NCBI GenBank assembly: GCA_031761405.1
Contig: JASEVX010000005.1
Coordinates: 39,597,852 to 39,661,851 of the forward strand
Length of the DNA: 64,000 nucleotides
Direction: 5' to 3'
From: Serripes groenlandicus
Lineage: Eukaryota > Mollusca > Bivalvia > Cardiida > Cardiidae
Translations under genes and position numbers: made by a program
The notes under the pieces: model-generated
What the model saw: only the letters and a program-made list of their open reading frames with translations
What the model was told of the DNA's origin: nothing
The model's database searches: none
In this document: piece by piece, positions 1 through 12,200 of the stretch
Layout of the letters: each line of letters begins with the position of its first letter
Numbering within the stretch: the first letter of the stretch is position 1

Positions 1-779
1 TAGCTAAATGACCTTAGCTGTCGATGCGCCATAAAACAATATACATACATTAATCCTTTAAGACAAACATTGCAACAATGTTCTAAAATCTTACCTTATT
101 GTGATTTTCCATTAAAAATTTACCCAACTTCAAACTGATGATGAGGCAAAATTGCTCTGTTGTTGCTATAAATTAATGGTGTTTATCTTTATCTACTGTA
201 TACATTTATATAAAGTTGGAAATGTTTTAGCAACTTCATTCTTTGAATTTAAAATCTTATGTATAAAGAGGTTTGCTATCATACATGATACACAAGCAAA
301 ATAATGCAGCTTGACATTGATTTAATTGTACTTAATTTTCTTCAAACAGACAGAGTTCAGATGCCTCTGTAGTCAATTACATTTTAAAACATTAATATAA
401 TTGAAGAAATATCTTGAAACAAACTTTTTCTCCTTTCCTACACTGTTTTCTGTCTGTAATATTTATAACTCTTTCAACTTTTAAGAAGATCGAATTTGTT
501 CCTCACATCAGTTCAAAACAGACAATTTTTCAAATATCATAAATTTAACAGTCAAATACCCCTGAATTTAAGTCTTAACACTATCTTAATATTGTGATAT
601 AAATATGCATTCTAAGAAAAATGTTTTATTATTCTATTTATTTCTGAACTTTCACAATGGTCTAGCTGTAATGGATTGAAACCAAATGAGAATGAACACT
701 CACTTGTACCCTTTATAATGTATTTAGTAGCACGAGTACATGTATGTAATTGTGCCAATGATGAAAAAAGAATGATTTA
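1..779. other. AT-rich non-coding stretch
   Basis: No coding potential or recognised repeat. Could be intergenic or intron of a neighbouring gene. Confidence 0.5.
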
Positions 780-1008
780 ACCCTTTCCCACATACAAGAA
801 CTCTGCTACGGACTACTTTGAAAACATACCCGAACAAAATTGGAAACTCCTTTTAAATGAAAGTACAATAATTGAATAGAGTTAAATTTACATGATGGTG
901 ACAAAAGGAGAAAATACTTGTTTTGAGCAATTTCTTCTTTTGTCGCCATGTTTTCAAAAAACTGTCTGCTGCAGAGGCGTCAGAAAGCGTCTATATGAGG
1001 GTAGAGTA
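780..1008 (-). mobile_element. TTAA MITE, degenerate
   Basis: Starts TTAACCCTTTCCCACATAC and ends near GAGGGTAGAG; the right tip is mutated. Hairpin core retained around 910-940. Confidence 0.7.
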
Positions 1009-1288
1009 AATAAACCTAGCTGTTTACTGATATGCCGTTTTTAGTATCATCTCCTTTGAAAACATATTGAGGAACCAAATAGCACATCTGGATTCTATAA
1101 TATTTGGCAGCAACATTTTGATGCAATTGGTTGAAAAAGGAGAATTTGTTTATCTTGCACATTTTCTCCTTTTTCTGTCATGTTTTTAAAAGGTTGTTTG
1201 AAGTTACATCTAAAGGCAGCCACTACAAATATGGTCGCCGCTAGAACTTTTCTCAATAAAATTATTGGTACAAGTTTTTAGGTAATGA

Positions 1289-1314
1289 AAACAACAACAA
1301 CAACAACAACAACA
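1289..1314 (+). repeat. (AAC)n microsatellite
   Basis: About eight AAC units. Confidence 0.95.
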
Positions 1315-1336
1315 TTTCATCTGTTACATAATTAAC

Positions 1337-2935
1337 CCTTTCCAACTTACACTAAATCTGCAGCACGACAACTTTGAAAACAAGAGGGCCTGGATCGCTC
1401 ACCTTATTATAAAATGTACTATAATGCAAAACACATCAAGACAATTATTCTGAATGCAACCTCCAGTGTTAACAAGATTTTCCTTCATTTGGCCTAGTGA
1501 TCTATGTTTCTTTACCAACATGGACTAGATATCATCAAGACAACATTCTGACAAAGTTTCAACTTGCTCAAAGTAAAAATGCGGCCTCCGGAGTTTGAAC
1601 AATATTTTCCTTTATTGATCTTGTTTCTGACCCCATATGACCCATATTCGAACTTGACCTAGATATAATTCAGACAAACATTCTGACCAAAGTTCAAGAT
1701 GCTGAAGCAAAGAATGCGGCATTCAAAGTGTTAACAAGATTTTCCTTCAATTTGGCCTAGTGACCTGGCATGACCCATATTCGAACTTGGCCTAGATATC
1801 ATTCAGCTAAACATTCTGACCAAATTTCAAGCTGCTGAAGCAAAACATACGGCTTCTACAGAGTTAACAAGATTTTCCATCAATTTGGCCTAGTGACCTA
1901 GTTTCTGACCCGATATGACCCATATTTAAACTTGACCTAGATATCTTTAAGACAAACATTCTGACAAAATTTCAAACTTCTGAAGCAAAAATTGCGGCCT
2001 CTAGGGTGTTAACAAGATTTTCCTTCAATTTGACCTAGTGACCTACTTTTTGACCAATCATAACCCATGTTCGAACTTGATCTACATATCATCAAGACAA
2101 ACATTCTGATAAAGATTTCCCTTCAATTTGGCCTAGTGACCTAATTTTTGACCCGGCATGACCCATATTCGGACTTGGCCTAGATATCATTCAGCTTAAC
2201 ATTCTGCCGAAGCAAAAAATGCGGCTTCTACAGTGTTAACAAGATTTCCATTTAATTCAGCCTATTGACCTAGTTTCTGAACCAATATGACCCATATTCG
2301 AACTTGACCTAGATATTTTGAAGAAAAACATTCTGACCAAATTTTAAACTGCTAAAGCAAAAATAGCGGCCTCTGAAGTGTTAACAAGATTTTCCTTCAA
2401 TTTGACCTAGTGACCTACTTTTTGACCCAACATGACCCATGTTCGAACTTGACCTACATATCATCAAGACAAACATTCTGATAAAGTTTCAACATGCTCA
2501 AGTTGAAAATGTGGCCTCCAGAGTGTTAACAAGATTTCCCTTCAATTTGACCTAGTGACCTAGTGACTGACCACATATGGCCCAGTTTCGAACTTGTCCA
2601 AGATTTAATGGAGATGAATGTTTTGATAAACTTTCATGAAGATTGGATGCAAAATGTAGCCTGTAGAGTGTTAACAAGCTCAAATGTTGATGACGCACGA
2701 CGGACAGACACCAGACAAAATGTGATCACAATAGCTCACCTTGCACTTCGTACATAGGTGAGCTAAAAATAAAGGCCAAAAAAAAAAGGAAATCTCTATC
2801 AACAAAAGCAGTATGATTGAATACAGTTGAAAACATTTTGACAAAAAGGGAAATCACTCATCATGAGCAATTTCTCCTTTTGCCACAATGCTTTCAAAAG
2901 CCATCTGATGCAATTTGTGCATGCTTCTAATAGTT
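1337..2935 (-). mobile_element. TTAA MITE split by a B-type element
   Basis: Left part 1337-1380 ends at ACTTTGAAAA; the sequence resumes at about 2768 with GGAAATCTCTATCAAC, the hairpin core and CCACAATGCTTTCAAAAG. The 1.4 kb in between is a B-type element, so the MITE is older. Confidence 0.75.
1378..2764 (+). mobile_element. B-type tandem-array element (copy 1)
   Basis: Starts AACAAGAGGGCC, ends CATAGGTGAGCTAA. Inside are about seven to eight imperfect units of roughly 150-170 bp built on GACCTAGTGACCTAGTTTTT and AAGACAAACATTCTGACCAA. Near the right end: GACGCACGACGGACAGAC, then a hairpin GCACTTCGTAC next to the GGTGAGCTAA end. Confidence 0.85.
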
Positions 2936-3186
2936 TAGAGGGCTGACAATGTGAAACAGTCATCTATACATAATTGATTGTACAATCAAAGAACAACCTG
3001 TTACACACCTGATGTATTTATTATTTGTTTGAAGATATCATGCAACAGTGTAATAGCGGACATTTTTGTCATTCCAGCAATTGTGTTGAATTTATAGGCT
3101 GAAGCAGGTTGTATTACAGATGTTGCCTTTCTATTGTTTCCCGAAGTACTCTGTAGAGGCTCACCCTGGCCTTCACTTTAATTAAC

Positions 3187-3400
3187 CCTTTCCCTCAAAC
3201 GACAATTCTGCAGCAGACGACTTTGAACATATTTTGTCAAACAATAGAAAATCTTCATAATTGAATGGATAACCTATGACAAAAAGTGGAAAACATTGTG
3301 GCAAAAGGAGAAATTGCACGTTTTGTGCAATTTCTTCTTTTGTCACTATGTTTTCAAAAAGCAGTCTGCTGCAGAGGCATCAGAAAGCTTCTATCTCTGA
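3187..3400 (-). mobile_element. TTAA MITE
   Basis: Left tip CCCTTTCCCTC after TTAA; right end decays after CATCAGAAAGC. Core hairpin GAAATTGCACG..GTGCAATTTC intact. Confidence 0.8.
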
Positions 3401-3481
3401 AGCAGGTTGTATTACAGATGTTGCCTTTCTATTGTTCACTCTTAGCAACATACAACAAATTTGCAGCTCAGACTACTTTAA

Positions 3482-3704
3482 CCCTTTCCCAATTATAACA
3501 AATCTGCAGCAGATGACTTTGAAAACCTCCACGCAAAGACACGTAAAATCTATATAATTGTAGGTATAATTACTGAAAAAACTTGAAAACGTTGTGGCAA
3601 AAGGAGAAATTGCTTGTTTTACGCAATTTCTCCCTTTTGTCATGTTGTTTTCATAAGTCATCTGCTGCAGATGTGTCTAAATGCGTCTGTATGAGAGAAA
3701 GGGT
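3482..3704 (-). mobile_element. TTAA MITE
   Basis: TTAA on both sides (3478-3481 and following GAAAGGG); core hairpin GGAGAAATTGC..GCAATTTCTCCC. Confidence 0.85.
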
Positions 3705-3821
3705 TAAAAAGAATCTCCTAAAAATCTTTATACATGAAAGTATACCTATTGAAAAGTATTGAAAACATTGTTGCAAAACAAGAAATTCCTCAGGCTCATT
3801 ATGAGACAAATTTTCTCATTT

Positions 3822-4021
3822 NNNNNNNNNNNNNNNNNNNNNNNNNNNNNNNNNNNNNNNNNNNNNNNNNNNNNNNNNNNNNNNNNNNNNNNNNNNNNNN
3901 NNNNNNNNNNNNNNNNNNNNNNNNNNNNNNNNNNNNNNNNNNNNNNNNNNNNNNNNNNNNNNNNNNNNNNNNNNNNNNNNNNNNNNNNNNNNNNNNNNNN
4001 NNNNNNNNNNNNNNNNNNNNN
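3822..4021. other. Assembly gap (200 N)
   Basis: Exactly 200 N, a typical placeholder length. It begins inside a MITE, so the gap was probably caused by repeats; true length unknown. Confidence 0.98.
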
Positions 4022-4202
4022 CGAATTGTACTCGTCCTCCTCTTCCCATTGTGTTAAGATAAGGTTGACAGTTCACGCCCTGATCGACGCTGCTGTTTAT
4101 TTTTATGTTTTGATAATGCAAGCAAAAAAGCGAATTTCATCATAAGTAAATATTTAATAAAAATAGTTTTTGTTTAACAAAACATATATATTACAAAATA
4201 GG

Positions 4203-4658
4203 GCAAGAGGACCATAATGGCCCTGGATCGCTCAACTGAGTTATGTAATGTGATTTGTCATGCCAACATCAAAAACTCATTTTGCGGTCAGGTAAACTAA
4301 TACAAGAGGCCCAATAGGACGGGTATAGATCCACTGCCACAGAGCGGAAACCGCATACCCTATGTTGTCGGTCTTTTGTCAAGTTAATATGACTTAGACG
4401 GTCATCAAAGAAATGTGAATGTACCAGTTAATATTAAACAAGAAGATTTTCCCTATATATCTCTATGAAAAACAGGTGACCACCAGGGTGGTGCCAATTT
4501 GGACCCCAGATGTATAATTTCAACAATCTTGGAAGAAGAACCCTAGCCTATTGTATTCACCAAATGTCTTAGCTTTATACCTTTCGGTTTCTGACAAGAT
4601 TATTTATTCAATGTATATTACTTAATATATATTTGTAAAAAAAGTGACACCCCTGGGG

Positions 4659-4691
<33 letters not shown>

Positions 4692-4962
4692 AGTTTTAAC
4701 ACAGAGGCATAATTTGAACAATCATGGTGAAGACCATTAGACAATGCTACACACCAAATATCTAAGCTCTAGGCCTTTCGGTTTCAGACTAAAGTATTTT
4801 CAAAGTTTTTCCTGTATATCTCTAACTATCTATCTCCATACAGTAGTGTAGAGGGAATGTCATTTGAAGAAGATGTTGAAGACAGACGTCCGGACGTCTT
4901 GACGACGGACATCAGGCCGTCACAATAGCATACCAAGAGTATTTCGTTCTCAGGTGAGCTAA
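4203..4962 (+). mobile_element. F-type tandem-array element
   Basis: Starts CAAGAGGACCATAATGGCCC, ends CTCAGGTGAGCTAA. Internal repeats carry GGCCTTTCGGTTTCAGAC and AAAGTTTTTCCTGTATATC. A 30-base G run sits at 4660-4689. Same ends as A and B types, different interior. Confidence 0.75.
4660..4689 (+). repeat. Poly-G tract
   Basis: 30 consecutive G inside the F-type element; length may be unreliable in the assembly. Confidence 0.9.
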
Positions 4963-5215
4963 CAATCAAAAGGCCACCGCATCACATATTGGAGAATCAG
5001 GCAGAAACATTAACAATTATAAATTTTAGACAATTAACTTTTCAAAATGTAAATTAAACAATACAGTAAGTTTAACACAATATAGGTGATAATGATCAAT
5101 ATGGTGAGTTTTGAATATATTCATAGTCTTTAAAAAATCACGACAAATACATAAATAGGAAACATACACAAAATTCTGCCTAGAATTTGACACTTACATA
5201 TTTTCTATTGTTGTA

Positions 5216-5509
5216 TTAATTTGCTCGGGTGCCTGTACGTTTCTTTCTGACGATAGTCCTTGTATCGCTTGTCAACTTACCCTTGATTAGGTTTGCTGCA
5301 CGTATACGCTGTGTCTCGCTCTTGATAAGAGCAGTCATTGTTGTATTTGTTTTACCAATAGCCTGTGTGCATTTTTTTTTTATAGTTTTTAAGTTGGCCT
5401 TGATTTTCGGAATGGTTATCTTCAATTCCTTCTGAAACTTAGTGAGTGCATCTAAGTTTTGATTGAAAGCATTAACAACATCCCTCTCTGACATACAATC
5501 AAGCTCCAA
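5216..5509 (-). CDS. CXorf38-like protein, terminal exon
   Basis: 294 bp, 98 codons including the stop. Acceptor TTGTCATAG, joins exon 2 in phase 0. Reads LELDCMSERDVVNAFNQNLD, KFQKELKITIPKIKANLK, a Lys-rich helical (possibly coiled-coil) segment, and a basic end RKKRTGTRAN. No domain recognised in this part. Confidence 0.65.
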   Translation of the reverse strand: MELDCMSERDVVNAFNQNLDALTKFQKELKITIPKIKANLKTIKKKCTQAIGKTNTTMTALIKSETQRIRAANLIKGKLTSDTRTIVRKKRTGTRAN

Positions 5510-5597
5510 CTATGACAAAGAGAAAAATGTTTTGTTTATTATCAAATTGTAAAACGAACATAGCGAATTGATAGTACTTTAGAATGGTCAATTAAAT

Positions 5598-5990
5598 TAC
5601 AATGTATGCCTACATTTGGCGCAACCTGTCTTAAAAGTGGACTTCTCCCTATTCAGTCTAACAATGGAAGGTATAACAATATACATTATAATCAACGATT
5701 CTGTAAAAAATGTCCGAATTCTTTTGAGAATGAGGAACATTTCTTGTTGCATTGCCATATGTTCAATGATATAAGAGGAGTTCACATCAAGGCTTTCTTT
5801 AAAGATGTACAATATATTACATGTAATTATGTTTATATTCAAGTAGACCTGCTAAATGTATCTCAATATACACTCAAAGTTCTGAAACGGAGAGATTTTT
5901 AAATAGCTAAATGATTAGTTATACTATTACATTCTAAATTGTATGTTGTAATTTGGGCCGAAGGCCTATATATTGTAATAGTTGAATAAT
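5598..5990 (+). mobile_element. LINE 3' fragment inside an intron of the CXorf38-like gene
   Basis: An open stretch at 5606-5902 ends with a zinc-knuckle-like block FCKKCPNSFENEEHFLLHC, typical of the C-terminus of non-LTR retrotransposon polymerases. It is followed by a 3' tail containing the palindrome GGCCGAAGGCC and AATAATAAACT. The 5' part is missing, as usual for 5'-truncated LINE copies. It lies between exons 2 and 3, antisense to the gene. Confidence 0.75.
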
Positions 5991-6037
5991 AAACTAAACG
6001 TAACGATGAATATAATGTTGCTAGTATTATTAAATAC

Positions 6038-6178
6038 CTGTTCGATTTTTTCGATAGCCTCACTTTTTGACCCAATACTCGACAGCAGTTTGGTGATAAC
6101 TTTCTTGTTACCATTCAGACATGTTTCAGTAATTTCCAAATCGGATGCATGCATAGTCCTATTCCGTACTTCTCGTGC
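6038..6178 (-). CDS. CXorf38-like protein, exon 2
   Basis: 141 bp, 47 codons. Acceptor CTCATTTAG, donor CAG/GTATTT. Reads AREVRNRTMHASDLEITETC and ends SKSEAIEKIEQ. REVRNxxMHAS matches the RNEIMHSS motif of CXorf38. Open only if entered in phase 0 (or from an inner AG in phase 1), whereas exon 1 as called ends in phase 2. Confidence 0.7.
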
Positions 6179-6466
6179 CTAAATGAGTTTAAAAAAGACT
6201 TTTTGAGTTTTGTTTAAACATTGTCTACATACAACATGCAACTATAAATGATAGCAGTCCTCAACACCATCGTAACAACTGGTAGGGGAAATCCCAGCTT
6301 GAAATATACTGAGGAAAGTGGGATTGCATTGCGTCAGATATCACGTGATCTATGCTCAAGATATGAATACAAGTTAAGTTGAGTTGTAATTTTGTGCCAG
6401 AACAAAATTTATTATAGTCTGAAATTAAGAAGGAATACATATACAATATATTAGGCCGAAGCTTAC

Positions 6467-6951
6467 CTGGTTAAAATGCTATTACCATCTCCAGGGTTTA
6501 TTCGTGCATTGAGATGGTCTCTGAAACTTATATTGTTAATAACAATATTCACAAGGCAACTAAAATCAGCTTCCGCAGGGGTTTTAGCCGTGCATCTATC
6601 TGACATGTAACACTTTGCAACAGCCCAAGGATCATCAAAGCAAGCTTGAATGTCAGTGCACCTAAACGTTGGGTTATGTTTGGTATGTCCTTTGTATATT
6701 TCGTCTGTAAATTTTTTGCTCTGACAGGAACGTGGACGTTCACAGTTAGCATTTGATATGAATGAACACTTCTGACATAAACTACCGGACGAACATTTCT
6801 TCTTAATGTTTTCAAAGAAAATACGAATTACTGGGTCTGTGAATTTCTGTAATTCAACCTTTGCGACGTCTAGCATCAAAACAGTTGCAGCCCAATTTCG
6901 AAAAAGTGGGTTTTTCAATATTTCCTTCACAAAAGAATGCGGTTCAGACAT
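6467..6951 (-). CDS. CXorf38-like (DUF4559-like) protein, exon 1
   Basis: Starts MSEPHSFVKEILKNPLFRNW at 6951; ATG lies two bases after a good acceptor (TTACAG/CTATG), so a 5' non-coding exon is likely upstream. Contains LCQKC, a CxC-rich stretch, FDDPWAVAKCYMSD and LVNIVINNISF. The order NW...LL, WAVAKxxM, L.N...F, then RNxxMHxS in the next exon matches the CXorf38 family as I know it; function there is unknown. Donor taken as ACCAG/GTAAGC (phase 2). This phase does not join the next exon in frame, so the exact donor, a missed small exon, or a frameshift remains open. Confidence 0.7.
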
Positions 6952-7209
6952 AGCTGTAATTGAATATCAAGTTTCTTTAAAATACTGAGCATCAAAATGA
7001 AATTGTACAAGTTATGTATGCCTTTAATCAACTATAATTTACTACTATATTTCAGGAAAGATTATCAGAGTGATGTTTTAAAAGAAATGTAAACGTATCC
7101 CACACATAAAATGTCTTATTATTCACAAGATCCCAAGATTAACGAAACTGTATTCACTATGAAATCAAGGACTGTTAGCAAATAATATTCAGAAGAAATG
7201 GGTGTGTTT

Positions 7210-7932
7210 TTAGCTCACCTGAGCTTTGCTCAAGGTGAGTTATTGTGATCGCCTTTTGTCCGGCGTCCGTCGTCCGTCGTGCGTCGTGCGTCGGCCGCCG
7301 TGCGTCGTGCGTCGGCCGTCGTGCGTCAACTTCTTCTCCTCAGGAACCAGTGGGTCAATTGGGATGAAACTTCACAGAAAGCATCCTCTCAATGACCACA
7401 CCGGATTTCCTTCAATTTTTTGGGATCCATGCAGAATTCTGGTTTCCATGGCAACGAAATGAAAAAAACTTCAAAATTCTTCTTCTCCCAAACTGGTTGG
7501 CAGATTTTTAAATAATTTTGTAGATTTGTTCCTTGGATGACCCTCTATCAGATTCCTTCAAGCCATGTTGATTGGTCGAAAAACATGGCGCCAGGCTGGG
7601 CGGGGCTATTTTGCCTTATATAACTATAGTGAAAACTTAAAAAATCTTCTCCTCCGAAAGTGTCAGGCCGATTTTCAAATTATTTTGTAGAAATGTTCCT
7701 TGGATGACCCTCTATCAGATTCCTTCAAGCCATGTTGATTGGTCGAAAAACATGGCCGCCAGGGGGTGTGGGGGGGGGGCTATTTTGCCTTATATGGCTA
7801 TATTGACAACTTAAAAAATCTTCTCCTCCGAAAGTGTCAGGCCGATTTTCCAATAATTTTGTAGAAATGTTCCTTAGATGACCCTCTATCAGATTCCTTC
7901 AAGCCATGTTGATTGATCAAAAACATGGCCGC

Positions 7933-7963
<31 letters not shown>

Positions 7964-8531
7964 GGGCTATTTTACCTTATATGGCTATAGTGAAAACTTA
8001 AAAAATCTTCTCCTCCGAAAGTGTTATGCCGATTTTCAAATAATTTTGTAGAAATGTTCCTTGGATGACCCTCTATCAGATTCCTCCAAGCCAAGTTGAT
8101 TGATCAAAAAACATGGCCGCCAGGGGGGCGGGGCTATTTTGCCTTATATGGCTATAGTGAAAAATTAAAAAATCTTCTTCTCTGAAAGAGTCAGGCCGAT
8201 TTTCCAATAATTTTGTAGAAATGTTCCTTATGTGACCCACTTTCAGATTCCTTCTAGCCATGTTGATTGGTCAAAAAACATTGCCGCCACTGGGCAGGGC
8301 TATTTTGCATTATATGGCTATAGTGAAAACTTAAAAAATCTTCTCTTCCAAAAATGTCAGGCCGATTTTCAAATTATGTTGTAGAAATGTTCCTAGGGTG
8401 ACCCTCTATCAGATTCCTTTAAGCCAAGTTGATTGGTCAGAAACTATGACTGCCAGATGGCGGGGCTTATATAGCTAAAGTGAAAAAAAAAATCAGGTGA
8501 GCGATTCCAGGGCCATCATGGCCCTCTTTTT
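7210..8531 (-). mobile_element. A-type tandem-array element (copy 1)
   Basis: On the minus strand it starts AAAAAGAGGGCCATGATGG and ends TCAGGTGAGCTAA. Interior is about five units of roughly 170 bp containing CTTGAAGGAATCTGATAGAG and GCCATATAAGGCAAAATAGC (minus strand). The 3' end has GACGCACGACGGACG repeats and the hairpin TTGAGCAAAGCTCA. A 27-base G run lies at 7935-7961. Confidence 0.87.
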
Positions 8532-8888
8532 AAATACATGTTGTGTCTTTCTTTATGCCAAATTAATTTCACGTAAACATTATTTTACTTACTATTGTAT
8601 AGGTGACTTATAGGTCAATTGGGCCGGGTGTTTTGTTTAAATTTCTATAATTGTATACTAAGTGACCCTTTAATAAAATATTTACTTACTTACTTATACC
8701 GCTCTGTTACACACTAGACAAATCCAATACGTAAGGCGGTAGATCGAAACAATACCTTTCCGATATCATCGATATTAGACTCTTTTAAACAAAGACCTAA
8801 TAACGTAGGTCTTTGTAACAACTATTGTTTTAACTATTGTTCTTATCTACTGAAATTGTGTAAAAGTGACATTTAACAAAATAACAAA
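8532..8888. other. Non-coding, possible LINE tail
   Basis: No gene seen. AATAAAATATTTACTTACTT near 8670-8690 resembles the tail of a non-LTR element, but no coding remnant is visible. Confidence 0.35.
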
Positions 8889-8889
8889 A

Positions 8890-9958
8890 AGAAACTAGAA
8901 CTTTCACTAAATGTGATTAACACCCCCGAATACGCCCAGATAAGAAAGGTAGTGGAATATTAAGAAGCCCCACCTTATATTCCAACTTGTAGTTTTAAAG
9001 ATAATCTCCGGACAAGAAAAAAGTAACAAAGGTTTTATTAAATTCCAACAATTAGTTTTAAAGTTATGCTCCGGACAAAACTCTACGAACAAGAAAAAGT
9101 AACAAAGGGCAATAACTCTGTTATTATGTAAATTAGAGTTATAGTTCTTGTACACTGCATTTCCTCTCATTATGCTCTACCATTGTATGCAGTTTTATTA
9201 GATTCCATCTATTAGTTATTAAGTAATTATCCAGACAAGAAAAAGTAACAAAGGGCAATAACTCTGTATTTAGGTAAAATAGAGTTATGGTTCTTGTACA
9301 CCGCACTTCCTTTCAATGTGTTGTATCAACTTATGAAGTTTTATTAAATACCAAAAATTAGTTTAAAAGGACAATAACTTTGTAATTATGTAAATTAGAG
9401 TTATGGTTCTTGTACACTGCACTTTCTCCCTCTCATTATGCTCTACTATTGTATGCAGTTTTATTAGATTCCCTCAATTAGTTATTAAGTAATTCTCCAG
9501 ACAAGAAAAAGTAACAAAGAGCCATAACTCTGTATTTAGGTAAAATAGAGTTATAGTTCCTGTACACTTCCTCTCAACGTGTTGTATCATCGTATGACGT
9601 TTTATTAAATTCCAACTATTAGTTTTAAAGTTATGCTCCGGACAAGACTTTATGAACAAGAAAAAGTAACAAAGGACAATTACTCTGTAATTATGTCAAT
9701 TAGAGTTATGGTTCTTGTACACTGCACTTCCTCTCATTGTGCTCTACCATTGTATGAAGTTTTATTAGATTCCATATATTAGTTATTAAGTAATTCTCCG
9801 GACAAGAAAAAGTAACAAAGGGCAATAACTCTGTATTTAGGTAAAAATAGAGTTATGGTTCCTCTACACCGCACTTCCTCTCCATGTATTGTATCATCTT
9901 ATGAAGTTTTCTTAAATTCCAACAGTTAGTTTTAAAGTTATGCTCCGGACAAGACTCT
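8890..9958 (-). repeat. Tandem array of about 150-bp units (type E)
   Basis: Units share GACAAGAAAAAGTAACAAAG, AATAACTCTGTA and TTAGAGTTATGGTTCTTGTA; about six to seven copies, some with a longer form containing TTATGCTCCGGACAAG. Probably the core of another non-autonomous element; no clear ends seen. Confidence 0.75.
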
Positions 9959-10296
9959 ACCCATCTACACTGGTCACAATGGTTGTATCCACCCACGATC
10001 GATTTACGAACAACATACTTTAAATCATTACACTAACGGTGAAATTTGACAGATCGGACACAGGTCTGCGATCTTTTGACTTCGTGAAAACCTGTTTATT
10101 TTCCCATTCCCGTATACTCCGATCAGTTTATACTCCACAAGATAGCAAGCTAGCCAATGAGGATTGGACAGAGGAGGTGATGATATCTATATTACGAATG
10201 ATGTTGAACTGTTCTCCTAGCAGACGATAGACTTGCAACTTTCATTAAATTATGCTCTCGAATACAGTTATGTTCATACGTCTCTACATATTTTCC

Positions 10297-11488
10297 CAAG
10301 ATGCCAGGTTTTCCGGTTGATGATCCACCACCGAAGATAGACGTTTCCTTCCAGGAATGGAGATTTGAAATCAACTGCCTTATCAATGACCATGAACTAT
10401 CTGCTTACCAGCCGGTGCAGGCGATTAGACGCTCGTTTCCTTAGAGGTACAGCTAGAAAGATGCTTGTCCCCTTAGGAGAGAAAGCTACTGTAAATGATA
10501 CGTAAGCTTAATGTTATGTTTGGCGATGTGTCTTCCGAAGGAATGGTAATGCAGGAACTCTTTATCTCAACGTAAAAACAAGCGTAAATTCTTTTGGTTG
10601 TAGAGTTGAAGGCATTCAGCTAAAAGCTATTGAAAATGGACATGTACATCGAAATGCCAAGAACGATTTGTATTCCGACAAGTAAAAGAGCCAGACTTAG
10701 GCATTAGTATGACTTTCAGACTTCAACACACTTCTTCGGGAGATACCATAAGTTGAAAAATAGATTTTTACCTCTACGATGAGTAGTAAGAGTGCTCAAC
10801 ATAACCTGGTTACGCTTGTACATCGGGATGTTTTGAAGGAGATATTTTTTCTTTGGAAAAGAAGCTTAATCAGACTTTGAAATTAAGTTGACCAGAATGT
10901 TGAGTAAGCTGGATCCCGAAGGATGTTCCAAAACCCAAACGGCAGCGTAATATGTCTCGCTTGAAAAGTAGATGGTGTAGTTATCCGAACCAGAACCAGC
11001 AGTCCCCTGGCGGGAAACAAGCGTTAAACTGACAACCGCCTCTGAGAATGGTCGTTTAAGGGATGGTGGCTTCAAATCAAGGCCAAAACCTTACTTATAG
11101 ACTTGTTGTCTGTTGTCCCCAGAAACACTCGTGAGACCTTCTTCAACAATGTTCCTGTTAAAGCTTTAATTGGCAGTGAATTGATGGTAACCACTGTATC
11201 CAATTTGTTTTAAAAAGCTCTTAATAACAGAAATTTCACTATGGGACATTATCGATAGATGGGTATATTGAAATCTATATTCCTATACCTTTCTTATCTG
11301 CCATTATTGTGTCTTGATTCTTGTTTTGGTAGTATTTGACCAGCAGTTATTCCCCCTGCTATTTATGAGGAGGTCAACTATTATTTGAAAGAAATGTTAT
11401 ACTATGGTGCTATTTGCACGTCTGGTAGTCCTTACTCTTGTCCAAAAGAAAGATAACTCGCTCCGGTTTTCCCGAGACCACATAAAAT
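10297..11488 (+). pseudogene. Ty3/gypsy retrotransposon remnant: Gag, protease, start of RT
   Basis: Broken reading frames in element order. Gag-like: FPVDDPPPKIDVSFQEWRFE near 10310 and LNVMFGDVSSEGMVMQE near 10510, of the kind found in metazoan gypsy Gag. Protease-like: NVPVKALIGSELMVTTVSN near 11150, in which the active-site DTG has become GSE. RT start: PAVIPPAIYEEVNYYLKEML then KKDNSLRFSRDHIKL near 11430. Stops and frameshifts throughout; not functional. Described only, no reconstruction attempted. Confidence 0.75.
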
Positions 11489-12200
11489 TAACAAGAGGGC
11501 CATGATGTCCATAGATCGCTCATCTGAGTTATGCAATGATATTTCTAATACAGATCACATGACAAAGTTTCAAACTGCTGAAATAAAAAATGCAGTCTCT
11601 AGAGTGTTGACAATATTTTCCTTCAATTTGGCCTAGTTTTAAAGTCAATATAATATGACCCATATTAAAACTTGACCTACATATCACTAAGACAAATATT
11701 CTAACAGAATTTCAAGCTGCTGAAGCAAAAAATGCTGCATTTAGTGTGTTAACAAAACATTCCTTAAAGTTGGCCTTGTGACCTAGTTTTGGACCGTACA
11801 TGACCTATATTCAAACTTCAATTCAATATTTTCAGGTTAAAAAAGCAGCCTCCAGAGTGATAACAAGATTTTCATTCAATTTAATCTAGTGACCTAGGTT
11901 TTGACCCAATATGACCCATATTCAAACTTGGCATAGATATTATTAAGACTTACATTCTGAAATGTTTTCAAGCTGCTGATGAATAAATGCGGTCTCTAGG
12001 GCGTTAACAAGAATTTCCTTCAATTTGGCCTAGTGACCTCATTTTGACCCGACACAACCCATATGCGAACTTGGCCTGACAAACAAAAACAATCTGATAA
12101 AGTTTCAACATGCTTAAAAAACAACTAGATTTCCTTCAATTTGACCTAGTGACCTAGTTGTTGACCTCATATGGCTCTGTTTCGAACCTGTCCAAGATCT
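11489..12200 (+). mobile_element. B-type element, truncated (copy 3)
   Basis: Starts AACAAGAGGGCCATGATG and carries five degenerate units with CCTAGTGACCTAG; stops near TGTCCAAGATCTTGACGAC without the usual end. It sits between the RT and RNase H parts of the gypsy remnant. Confidence 0.75.

Noticed and set aside
1378..2764. A CRISPR-like array
   Set aside because: Units are about 150-170 bp, imperfect, without unique spacers; eukaryotic element interior.
3734..4145. Open frames running through the N gap
   Set aside because: Only open because N is not read as stop; no supported coding sequence on either side.
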